From Saprospiraceae bacterium (GTDB lineage: Bacteria > Bacteroidota > Bacteroidia > Chitinophagales > Saprospiraceae), in assembly GCA_028280415.1 (NCBI GenBank), contig JANQLV010000054.1, positions 1-64,000 of the forward strand: a stretch of 64,000 nt of DNA, in the 5' to 3' direction. The position numbers and the translations under genes were made by a program. Within the stretch, counting starts at the first letter, position 1, and each line of letters begins with the position of its first letter. Of the stretch, positions 50,580 through 58,472 are shown piece by piece. The notes beneath the pieces were generated by a model. It searched no databases, was not told the DNA's origin, and worked only from the letters and a program-made list of their open reading frames with translations.

Positions 50580-52874
50580 TTAATTAAAATTTTTTACGAA
50601 AAGTTTATTTTTTAAATAGGGCTTTATACATGCTTCCTGATTTTTATAAAAAATATTATTCTTGAAATAATCAGCTTTTTTTCTTTCTTTAAAACTGCCG
50701 ATAAAAATTTTATAATAATTATCTTTAAAATCGATGTAAATTCTTTTTTCCGGAAAAATACTTTGTAAACATTCTGCAGCGGTTACCATTGAATAATACT
50801 TTTCTACAGCAAGCACTTGAATACCATAACCTTCGGGAAGGGCCCGTGGAACCCACTTATAGAATTTGTCTTTGGTTTCTAATAATACGTAGGTTGTTCC
50901 CTCCGGATTGCGGTTAAAAGATTGTTCTATTTTTACTTCTTTGGGTGCTTCTTTTATATCCGTTATCGGATTAAAACAATTTGCCTGGAAGTTCATTAAC
51001 AGGCTGTCAAACTGACTTGCTTGCTGATAGCCGGGGATGAATATTTGATCATTATTTTCAGAGCAGTATAGTAAAACTGCCGGCGCATTTTTAAAAGACG
51101 ATGGCAAAGGACAATTTTCCGGATTTGCCACATCCATTGAACCGTATTCGTAAAACTCATCAATCGTTTGTTTTACCTGATTATCGGCAAAAGTGATGTA
51201 CTTCATTTTTTTACTTACATAAGATTTCGTAGAGTGATAAAAATAAAGCGCGCATTTTTTTGCTCCTTTGGCTCTTCCTCTAATTTCTTCATAGCATTCC
51301 GGATATGGATTGATTGGTAAAGGACTGGTGTCTAGCTCAATAATAAACTTGCCTTTTTGAACCGTCCCCTTTTTATCTGTTATTCGAAACCGGTACTCTC
51401 CCGGGTTTTTCTTAAAGGAACGGATATCTATATAGTGATTGCCGCTTGAAGAGAATATTATACTCGTATCTATACGACCATAATAACCCATGGTGAAATG
51501 ATAATTCGGAACGCCATCAATGATTTTTAATCTTAATCTGTTTTTTTCTTTTTGATAAGTGTAGTCTATATTGAGTTTTAGTTCTTTCGGTTCTGGAGGA
51601 TCAGGAAATGGGATTGGAATTATAATTGAAACACAAATACTATCTCGGGATAATTGTTGTTTCATTTGTCTGGCCTGTTCGGCAAATTGACCTTTGGGGC
51701 AAATGGCCAGATAATTATCAATTTCATCGCAAAGCGCTTCACCTTCAAGTTTTGACCAGGGAACGGTAGTAGAAATTAATCTGCGTTTTTCCTTTGCTTT
51801 TCGACTAAACCAAAAGCCCTCTTCTTCTATAAATTCATCAATAAGCATTATTGCTTTAGCAGGCTGGCATTTTTCATATTGCTCAATTTTCGAATGAAGA
51901 CCATCGAGGTCTTTTTTTTCTGCCTGATAATCAAAATAACCCAGTGCTACAGCTCCGCCACCGAACAGGGTTATTAATGCTGCAATTATATGATTAATGA
52001 ATAAACTTGCGGCTAAGCCTTTATTATTCAAATGGGCAGGAACACCGGCATTAAAAGCTTCTGAAGAGAGCTGATCACTGAGCGGAAAAAAACTAATACC
52101 TGATTTATATACTTTTAAAGGATTTGTAAGTGCAGTATTTTCCGGAGCGCTGGATACTATAGTAATTGCTTTATTAACGACCAGTTCATTAGGAATTTCT
52201 TTTCCATTTTTTTCTTCAATAATTCCTATTCTTAAATAAAGTTTATGTACTCCTTTTTTAAGCGGTTTTATATTAATTACCCAGTCGGTAGGATGGGTCC
52301 AGCTAATAAATTGTTTTTTACTGGAAATATGATCTATTTCAAATTTTTTTTCGCCCTTGATTTGTATAATTTCCACTCTCATCTTATTTCCGATGGGGCG
52401 CTTCATTCTTACATCACCTGCTTCTTTTTTTAGGTCTTTATAAAGCTGGTTCTCTTCATAAGCAATTCGGATCAAACACTCTGTCCATTTGTTGACTTCC
52501 ATTTTTTCAGGAATACGATGCAGAATATTCCCTTGGTTTTGAATTTTTTTCTTTGTATTATTTTCAAGGTCATTTAATAAATTATCAATGGCTTCCTGAT
52601 CCTGAAGTTTGAAATCTTCCTCAGTCAATTTGTCAATTAAAGCGAGTATGGCTACATTGATCTGACTTAATTCTCGCTGCGCTTCATCATAGGAAATGAT
52701 ATTTTTTAAACGATTTTTTACAGTAGAGTTATAACGGTTTTCATAAAGGATTACTTCTTTTCTGCTTTCCGAATGGTCGACTAATAATTGCCGAAAAGCT
52801 TCTAATAATAATCCCAGATTATTTTTTCCGATATAATCAGTTAGTCTGTTTTTTAGGGGGGGCAAGAAAGTCAT
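50580..52874 (-). CDS. Effector-associated-domain protein with TM helix and SPOR-like domain
   Basis: A 764-aa protein. The first 85 residues (RLTDYIGKNNLGLLLEAFRQ ... AQRELSQINVAILALIDKL) match an effector-associated domain of the EAD11 type, a small helical adaptor that recruits effectors in bacterial conflict systems. A beta-rich region with SAPENT near residue 245 precedes one membrane helix at about 285-310 (IIAALITLFGGGAVALGYF). The C-terminal part ends with a SPOR-like fold (YGIQVLAVEKYYS ... YYKIFIGSFKERKKADYF), which binds denuded peptidoglycan. The combination suggests a membrane-anchored sensor or scaffold with a cytoplasmic adaptor and a periplasmic wall-binding tail. Role is unproven. 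Confidence 0.6.
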   Translation of the reverse strand: MTFLPPLKNRLTDYIGKNNLGLLLEAFRQLLVDHSESRKEVILYENRYNSTVKNRLKNIISYDEAQRELSQINVAILALIDKLTEEDFKLQDQEAIDNLLNDLENNTKKKIQNQGNILHRIPEKMEVNKWTECLIRIAYEENQLYKDLKKEAGDVRMKRPIGNKMRVEIIQIKGEKKFEIDHISSKKQFISWTHPTDWVINIKPLKKGVHKLYLRIGIIEEKNGKEIPNELVVNKAITIVSSAPENTALTNPLKVYKSGISFFPLSDQLSSEAFNAGVPAHLNNKGLAASLFINHIIAALITLFGGGAVALGYFDYQAEKKDLDGLHSKIEQYEKCQPAKAIMLIDEFIEEEGFWFSRKAKEKRRLISTTVPWSKLEGEALCDEIDNYLAICPKGQFAEQARQMKQQLSRDSICVSIIIPIPFPDPPEPKELKLNIDYTYQKEKNRLRLKIIDGVPNYHFTMGYYGRIDTSIIFSSSGNHYIDIRSFKKNPGEYRFRITDKKGTVQKGKFIIELDTSPLPINPYPECYEEIRGRAKGAKKCALYFYHSTKSYVSKKMKYITFADNQVKQTIDEFYEYGSMDVANPENCPLPSSFKNAPAVLLYCSENNDQIFIPGYQQASQFDSLLMNFQANCFNPITDIKEAPKEVKIEQSFNRNPEGTTYVLLETKDKFYKWVPRALPEGYGIQVLAVEKYYSMVTAAECLQSIFPEKRIYIDFKDNYYKIFIGSFKERKKADYFKNNIFYKNQEACIKPYLKNKLFVKNFN

Positions 52875-53078
52875 AATTACGGAGAATTAGCGTTCTCAAA
52901 ATAAGTTGTTCAAACGTACATGGGCGAGGTCGATGAGACTATATGAAGTAGAGGTTTTATCAAATATAATCTTTTCTGTTGAAAAAAGCATTAATACGTG
53001 GGAATATTGTCATGGCTTTTGTTGCACAGAATACCTGCTTCATTACAGCTTCTAAGCTCGAAACTACTAATCTTGCAC

Positions 53079-53098
53079 GTATGAACATATATTCATAT
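53079..53098. promoter_or_regulatory. Candidate ArsR operator 1 (own promoter)
   Basis: GTATGAA-N6-TTCATAT, an inverted repeat of 7-base arms with one mismatch to the other two sites. It lies between TTG (53074-53076) and TATCTTTG (53096-53103), spaced 19 bases, which fits a Bacteroidota -33/-7 promoter. Repressor bound here would block the promoter. Confidence 0.7.
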
Positions 53099-53107
53099 CT
53101 TTGGAGC

Positions 53108-53434
53108 ATGAAAAAAGAAAATGCTAAGAATACGGTTATCGATGACGATTTGGTTGAGAAACTGGAGCGCATTGCTTATATCCTGAAAACGGTGGCGCAT
53201 CCTACGCGTTTGGGAATCATTCATATTTTAGAACTGCATCCAAAACTTTCGGTTTCTCAAATCTGTGAGATGCTGGGCTCCGAACAATCCCTGACTTCTC
53301 ACCATCTCCAGAATATGAGATTGAAGGGTATTCTAACCGTTAAGCGCGATGGTCGTAGCATGATGTATTCGCTCAAGGAGAAAGATGTTTCCATGATCAT
53401 TGAATGCCTTGAAAATTGCCAGTGTAATATGTAA
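53108..53434 (+). CDS. ArsR-family winged-helix regulator
   Basis: A 108-aa ArsR-type repressor. The open frame starts at 52979, but the ATG at 53108 gives MKKENAKNTVIDDDLVEKLE, a normal family start. The HTH is HPTRLGIIHILELHPKLSVS, QICEMLGSEQSLTSHHLQNM; the wing is LTVKRDGRSMMYSL. Cys residues are at 53, 100, 104 and 106. The C-terminal CLENCQC could sense metal or reactive sulfur; SqrR/BigR-type persulfide sensors also use a C-terminal Cys, though their first Cys is not at the same place. A candidate operator ends 10 bases before the ATG, and the predicted transcript would have almost no leader. Confidence 0.85.
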   Translation: MKKENAKNTVIDDDLVEKLERIAYILKTVAHPTRLGIIHILELHPKLSVSQICEMLGSEQSLTSHHLQNMRLKGILTVKRDGRSMMYSLKEKDVSMIIECLENCQCNM

Positions 53435-53558
53435 AAGAAGATACGCGATCAGAAAAGTGTAGAATGTACTTTCTTAATATGGAAGCGCAATCTAATTTTA
53501 GAACAAGTTCGAAACTTTTAGAGTAGTCAATCCTTAATACGAGAAAAAGATAATTGTA

Positions 53559-53954
53559 ATGAGTGAAAAAAAGAGAAGCATTATCTCCAGTGTATTGGCG
53601 ATGAAGTGTCCGAGATGCCGGGAAGGTAACTTATTTAAAACGCATACTTTTTCCTTCCAAAAACCTTTTGAAATGCCGGATCATTGCCCGATTTGTAAGC
53701 AAAATTATATGCCGGAGCCCGGGTTTTATTTCGGGGCTATGTTTATCTCCTATATCATGTGGGGTTTTATTTCTTTAGGAATCTGTCTGCCTTTGGTTTT
53801 TGTCCTGGATTGGAGCGTGAACGCTGCTTTTGCTTTATTACTACTTGTTTCTGCCATTTTCTTTATATGGTTATTTAGGACTTCCAGGTCAATATGGATT
53901 CATATTGCTATAAAATACGATCCACAAAAAAGTAAAATGCCAAAAACTACCTAG
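53559..53954 (+). CDS. DUF983 family protein with zinc ribbon and two TM helices
   Basis: A 131-aa protein. Two CxxC knuckles (CPRCREGNLF and CPICKQNY) make a zinc ribbon, and GFYFGAMFISYIMWGF is the typical start of the DUF983 membrane part, followed by a second helix (AAFALLLLVSAIFFIWLF). The family is often encoded near haem-copper oxidase genes and is thought to assist respiratory assembly, but no activity is known. It lies between the ArsR and Crp/Fnr genes on the same strand. Confidence 0.88.
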   Translation: MSEKKRSIISSVLAMKCPRCREGNLFKTHTFSFQKPFEMPDHCPICKQNYMPEPGFYFGAMFISYIMWGFISLGICLPLVFVLDWSVNAAFALLLLVSAIFFIWLFRTSRSIWIHIAIKYDPQKSKMPKTT

Positions 53955-54071
53955 TTCGGCTTATTAAACTAATTACTGCTGCTGCATGTTATCTTTAGGC
54001 AGTATAAATCCAGCTTTGAAAGGCCTGAAAACCTGTCTGAAAATTAAACCAAAACCTGATATTGAATAAAA

Positions 54072-54722
54072 ATGAACCAGTCAAATCCGGAGATTTTACG
54101 ACTCATTCGGGAACAGTTTCCCGCTATTGCCGAGCCACGACTTCAGGAAGAGATCGCAGAGGTGGCCCGCTTGATGAATTTCCGGCAAGGAGAAATGATT
54201 TTAGACTTTGGTAATTATGTCAAATTGGTTCCCCTGGTTATTAAGGGAAGTATAAAGGTTGTACGGGAAGACGATGAAGGGGATCACGAGATATTTCTTT
54301 ATTTTTTAAAACCGGGAGAAACTTGCTCGATGTCTTTTTCCTGTTGCATGATGGATAAGCGAAGTGATATTCGAACGACAGCCGAAGATGATACGATAGT
54401 TCTGGGGATTCCGATCAAGTACGTTGACCAATGGATGATGAAATACCAAAGCTGGAAAAATTTTGTCATGAGTTCTTATGATCAAAGAATGCAGGAGCTG
54501 GTCAAAACAATTGATAGTATTGCCTTTCGTAAAATGGATGAGCGACTGCTCGATTATTTGCAGAGAAAATCAAATGCAGTTTCTTCGACTATTATCCAGA
54601 CCACCCACCAGGACATTGCTCATGATCTCAATGCTTCCCGGGAAGCTGTTTCCAGACTGCTTAAATCTCTGGAACATGCCGGCCGAATCAAATTGGGCAG
54701 AAATAAAATAGAGTTGCTGTGA
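54072..54722 (+). CDS. Crp/Fnr-family transcription regulator
   Basis: A 216-aa regulator with an N-terminal cNMP-binding-like beta barrel (NFRQGEMILDFGNYVKLVPL, FLYFLKPGETCSMSFSCCMM) and a C-terminal winged HTH (TTHQDIAHDLNASREAVSRL). The FNR-type N-terminal Cys cluster is absent; three Cys in ETCSMSFSCC sit inside the barrel, a common pattern in Bacteroidota and a possible redox or sulfur sensor. A CRP-like palindrome overlaps its stop codon and a second lies before the persulfide dioxygenase gene. By position and spacing these are its candidate targets, together with the sulfate transporter. Confidence 0.9.
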   Translation: MNQSNPEILRLIREQFPAIAEPRLQEEIAEVARLMNFRQGEMILDFGNYVKLVPLVIKGSIKVVREDDEGDHEIFLYFLKPGETCSMSFSCCMMDKRSDIRTTAEDDTIVLGIPIKYVDQWMMKYQSWKNFVMSSYDQRMQELVKTIDSIAFRKMDERLLDYLQRKSNAVSSTIIQTTHQDIAHDLNASREAVSRLLKSLEHAGRIKLGRNKIELL

Positions 54723-54732
54723 TCTAAATCAC
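54719..54732. promoter_or_regulatory. Candidate Crp/Fnr site upstream of sulP
   Basis: GTGATCTAAATCAC, a GTGAT-N4-ATCAC palindrome. Its centre is 36.5 bases before the G of a TTTG -7 element (54759-54762), which places the centre near -41.5 of the predicted start, the class II activator position. It overlaps the Crp/Fnr stop codon. The same site with one change and the same spacing is at 56607. Confidence 0.7.
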
Positions 54733-54811
54733 TTATTTTATGGTGTAAAAACTGTTTTTTTGCATACAAAATCTACAGTATCTAAAACTCATAATCTAAT
54801 ATCTGCACACA

Positions 54812-56554
54812 TTGAAATTAAAGGACTATATACCTATCATAGATTGGTTACCGCAATATAAAAAAACAGATTTAAAAGGTGATCTTGCGGCAGGACTTAC
54901 CGTAGGCGTGATGCTTATCCCTCAGGGTATGGCTTATGCTATGCTCGCCGGACTTCCACCAATTTATGGTCTTTACGCTTCTATTCTACCCTTGATTATT
55001 TATGCAATTTTTGGGACTTCCCGGCAACTGGCAGTAGGTCCCGTAGCTATGGTCTCCCTGCTGATTGCAGCTGGAGTTGGAATGATTGCCGATATGGGGA
55101 GTACGCAATATATTCAGCTGGCTATAATGCTCGCTTTGATGGTAGGAGCTATCCAACTGCTAATGGGCCTCTTTCGCCTGGGCTTTTTAGTCAATTTTTT
55201 GTCCCATCCGGTGGTAAGTGGTTTTACCTCAGCCGCCGCTCTGATCATTGGCTTTAGTCAGTTAAAACATCTACTGGGAATTGATATCCCCCGATCGAAC
55301 CATGTACATGAGATTTTACAAAATGCCTTTCTCAATATTGAAGCCACCAATCTGTATACCCTGGGAGTGGGGCTTTTGGCTATTTTTATTATACTGCTGA
55401 TCAAGCGATTGAAATTGAAGATTCCCGGCCCTCTGGTCGCGGTTGTATTTGGTGTTTTGGCAGTATGGGGTCTGGGCTTGCAGGATCAGGGGGTGAAAAT
55501 TGTCGGTTCCGTGCCCGAAGGACTTCCTGCTTTTGCGATACCCTTTTTTGATATTGAACAGTTCCAGGCTTTGTTGCCAATTGCTTTAGCGATTTCCTTT
55601 ATCGGATTTATGGAAAGTATTGCTGTGGCGAAGGCCATACAGAGTAAGCACAAAAATTACGAAGTAGTACCGAATCAGGAATTAATCGGTCTTGGTCTGG
55701 CTAATATCGGAGGCGCTTTTTTACAGGCTTTTCCGACTACCGGAGGTTTCTCACGTACAGCGGTCAACGATCAGACGGGGGCAAAAACCGGAATGGCTTC
55801 GATTATCAGTGCTGGATTGATCGTACTGACTTTATTGTTTCTTACGCCTTTATTTTATTTTCTGCCCAAAGCGATCCTGGCTTCCGTTATTATGGTAGCG
55901 GTTTTCGGTTTGATCGATTATAAAGAGGCCTTCCATCTTTGGAAGCATTATCGTCCCGATTTTTGGATGCTGGCCGCAACCTTTATAGGGACGCTGGCTC
56001 TGGGAATTGAGGAAGGCGTTTTGATCGGCGTTGTATTATCACTGACGACAGTAATCTATCAAACTACCCGGCCTCATATCGCCAAACTTGGAAAAATTCC
56101 GGGCAAATCCTATTATCGAAATCTCGATCGTTTTGATAACCTTGAAGACCGGGAAGATGTCTTGATTGTTCGTTTTGATGCTCGGCTATATTATGCGAAT
56201 GTTGCGTATTTTTTGGAGACATTGAAAAAGATGATTCTAAAAAAAGGGGATGCCTTAAAATTACTTGTCCTGGATGCCGATTCTATCAATGGTATCGATA
56301 GTACCGGAGTACATGCTTTGGAGGATTTGGTTAATTATTGTAAAGCAAAAGAAATTGACTTCTTCATGGTTAGTGTAAAGGGCCCGGTCAGAGATATTCT
56401 TCGCAAATGCCAGTTTTATGATAAAATAGGGGAGGAGAAGTTCTTTCTTCAGATACAACATGCCGTTGATACTTTTGATAAAAAATCTGCTGAACGCTAC
56501 CAGGAATATACATTGCAAACCAATGAAAACGAAGAGAACCTCTCGTCATCCTGA
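54812..56554 (+). CDS. SulP-family anion transporter with STAS domain
   Basis: A 580-aa SulP/SLC26 protein. About twelve membrane helices follow the opening PQYKKTDLKGDLAAGLTVGV, with the conserved GLYASILPLIIYAIFGTSRQ and PTTGGFSRTAVN. A C-terminal STAS domain (about 445-560) shows SINGIDSTGVHALEDL with the usual Ser. The start is TTG at 54812, since no better codon precedes. It is probably a sulfate, bicarbonate or similar anion carrier; in this cluster it could move the sulfate produced by sulfur oxidation, but SulP direction and substrate cannot be told from sequence. Confidence 0.9.
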   Translation: MKLKDYIPIIDWLPQYKKTDLKGDLAAGLTVGVMLIPQGMAYAMLAGLPPIYGLYASILPLIIYAIFGTSRQLAVGPVAMVSLLIAAGVGMIADMGSTQYIQLAIMLALMVGAIQLLMGLFRLGFLVNFLSHPVVSGFTSAAALIIGFSQLKHLLGIDIPRSNHVHEILQNAFLNIEATNLYTLGVGLLAIFIILLIKRLKLKIPGPLVAVVFGVLAVWGLGLQDQGVKIVGSVPEGLPAFAIPFFDIEQFQALLPIALAISFIGFMESIAVAKAIQSKHKNYEVVPNQELIGLGLANIGGAFLQAFPTTGGFSRTAVNDQTGAKTGMASIISAGLIVLTLLFLTPLFYFLPKAILASVIMVAVFGLIDYKEAFHLWKHYRPDFWMLAATFIGTLALGIEEGVLIGVVLSLTTVIYQTTRPHIAKLGKIPGKSYYRNLDRFDNLEDREDVLIVRFDARLYYANVAYFLETLKKMILKKGDALKLLVLDADSINGIDSTGVHALEDLVNYCKAKEIDFFMVSVKGPVRDILRKCQFYDKIGEEKFFLQIQHAVDTFDKKSAERYQEYTLQTNENEENLSSS

Positions 56555-56563
56555 TATTTGTAA

Positions 56564-56583
56564 ATATGAACATTGTTTCATAT
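56564..56583. promoter_or_regulatory. Candidate ArsR operator 2
   Basis: ATATGAA-N6-TTCATAT, perfect 7-base arms. It lies between TTG (56558-56560) and TATTTTTA (56581-56588), 20 bases apart, a plausible -33/-7 pair for the persulfide dioxygenase gene. Flanking bases match those of site 3. Confidence 0.75.
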
Positions 56584-56606
56584 TTTTACGTTAGACCTCA
56601 AACAGT

Positions 56607-56620
56607 GTGATCTCAATCAC
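56607..56620. promoter_or_regulatory. Candidate Crp/Fnr site upstream of the persulfide dioxygenase
   Basis: GTGATCTCAATCAC, one base different from the site at 54719. The centre is again 36.5 bases before the G of a TTTG element (56647-56650), which is followed by CAT as at the sulP promoter. The gene starts at 56696. Confidence 0.7.
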
Positions 56621-56695
56621 TGTGCCTTTAGCTTAAAAGCTGCTTCTTTGCATTAGTAAATTATTAGAACGTATTAATAAAAAGAAATTATTCCA

Positions 56696-58105
56696 ATGAA
56701 AGTTGAACAAATATATACCGGTTGTCTTGCTCAGGGAGCATACTATATTGAAAGTAATGGAGAGGCAGCTATTATTGACCCCTTGAGAGAGTCGGCTCCT
56801 TATATTGAAAAAGCTGAAGAAAATGGTGTAAAGATTAAATATATTTTCGAAACACATTTCCACGCTGACTTCGTTTCCGGCCATTTGGATTTGGCCAAAA
56901 AAACCGGTGCCAAGATTGTCTATGGACCGAATGCGGAAACAGCGTATAAAAAATACCTGGCTAAAGACGGAGAAGTTTTTAAATTGGGTAAAGTAACGAT
57001 CACCGTTTTGCATACACCGGGACATACGCCCGAAAGTACGACCTTCCTTTTGAAAGATGAAAAGAAAAAGCCATATGCAATATTTACCGGAGATACACTC
57101 TTTATTGGCGATGTAGGTCGTCCGGATTTGGCACAGAAGAATGGCAAGCTTACCAAAGAAGAACTTGCGGGATGGTTGTATGACAGTTTGAGAACGAAAA
57201 TTATGACTTTGCCGGATGATGTCATCGTATATCCGGCTCACGGCGCGGGTTCTGCCTGTGGTAAAAATATGAGTAGTGAAACCTGGGATACCCTCGGTAA
57301 TCAGAAAATGGTAAATTATGCGCTCCGGGCGGATATGACGAAAGAAGAATTTATCAAGGAAGTTACGGATGGCTTAATGGCTCCACCTGCTTATTTTGCC
57401 CAAAATGCCAAGATGAATAAGTCCGGTTATGAAAGCATTGATGTGGTCATGAAAAGAGGTGTAAAAGCGCTTTCCCCCAGAGCATTTGAAGCCGCCGCTA
57501 ATGAATCGGGTGCTTTGATTTTGGATGTTCGCTCCAAAGAAGAATTTGTAAAAGGCTTTATTCCGAATTCTATCTTTATCGGTCTGGATGGAAGCTTTGC
57601 TCCCTGGGTAGGTGCCTTGGTTCCCGATTTGATGCAACCAATTTTGATAATCGCTCCCAGAGGTCGAAATAAAGAAACCGTCAAACGCCTGGCAAGAGTC
57701 GGTTATGATAATGCAATTGGCTATTTGAAAGGAGGCTTTGAAGCCTGGAAAAAAGAAAAAAGAGAGATTGATAAAATCGAAACGATTAAAGCCAATACGT
57801 TTGCTAAATCTTACAACAAACGCCTCAATGTTTTAGATGTTAGAAAACCCGGAGAATTTGCTTCTGCTCATGTTGAAACAGCGCAAAATTTTCCATTGGA
57901 TTTTATCAATAAAAACATGAGTGAAATTTCAAAAAAGAAAAAATATTATTTGCACTGTCGCAGCGGTTATCGTTCCACAGTAGCTGCTTCTATTTTGAAA
58001 GCCAGAGGTTATGATAAATTAATTAATGTACAGGCAAAATTTGATGATATTGCAGCTTCTAAAATTCCAACTTCGGATTATGTTTGCCCATCGACTTTGA
58101 AATAA
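56696..58105 (+). CDS. Persulfide dioxygenase-like MBL protein fused to two rhodanese domains
   Basis: A 469-aa fusion. The metallo-beta-lactamase part (1-230) has the ETHE1-type iron motif THFHADFVSGH, then HTPGHTPES and FTGDTLFIGDVGRPD. Two rhodanese domains follow: the first (about 255-355) has APRGRNK in place of an active Cys and should be inactive; the second (about 370-465) has the active-site loop CRSGYRS. ETHE1-type enzymes oxidise glutathione persulfide to sulfite. The fused rhodanese probably supplies or accepts sulfane sulfur. Both candidate operators lie upstream. A terminator follows the stop. Confidence 0.92.
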   Translation: MKVEQIYTGCLAQGAYYIESNGEAAIIDPLRESAPYIEKAEENGVKIKYIFETHFHADFVSGHLDLAKKTGAKIVYGPNAETAYKKYLAKDGEVFKLGKVTITVLHTPGHTPESTTFLLKDEKKKPYAIFTGDTLFIGDVGRPDLAQKNGKLTKEELAGWLYDSLRTKIMTLPDDVIVYPAHGAGSACGKNMSSETWDTLGNQKMVNYALRADMTKEEFIKEVTDGLMAPPAYFAQNAKMNKSGYESIDVVMKRGVKALSPRAFEAAANESGALILDVRSKEEFVKGFIPNSIFIGLDGSFAPWVGALVPDLMQPILIIAPRGRNKETVKRLARVGYDNAIGYLKGGFEAWKKEKREIDKIETIKANTFAKSYNKRLNVLDVRKPGEFASAHVETAQNFPLDFINKNMSEISKKKKYYLHCRSGYRSTVAASILKARGYDKLINVQAKFDDIAASKIPTSDYVCPSTLK

Positions 58106-58157
58106 ATCATAGATAACTCATACATAACAAAATTTATTTACTAGACAAACAAGAAGC

Positions 58158-58198
58158 ATCCCGGATTTTTGTGTTTTGCAGAAATTCGGGATTTTTAT
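58158..58198 (+). terminator. Rho-independent terminator
   Basis: ATCCCGGATTT (58158-58168) and AAATTCGGGAT (58182-58192) form an 11-bp RNA stem with one G-U pair, followed by a T run. It lies 53 bases after the persulfide dioxygenase stop. Confidence 0.85.
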
Positions 58199-58274
58199 TT
58201 AAAACAGTTTGAAAGAATTTATTCGGAGAATTTTGCCTGGTATTTTCCAAATATTATTTAATCTACATTTGTAA

Positions 58275-58294
58275 ATATGAAACATCATTCATAT
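58275..58294. promoter_or_regulatory. Candidate ArsR operator 3
   Basis: ATATGAA-N6-TTCATAT with perfect arms, between TTG (58269-58271) and TATTTTTA (58292-58299), 20 bases apart. It is 178 bases upstream of the iron-sulfur/NrfD gene. The flanks TTTGTAA and ATTTTTA match site 2. Confidence 0.75.
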
Positions 58295-58472
58295 TTTTAT
58301 GCTTTCTCATGAAAGATTATTTTGCATCAGCATAATCGCGAAAACTGGAATCGATCTTTAGATGATCAGTACGAATTTTAAAAATAAAAAATATCTGTAT
58401 TCTGGACAGTATTCAGCTAAAGCCTCATATCTAGTTTCTAAAACTTTCGCCTGATACCTAAAACCAAATTTT

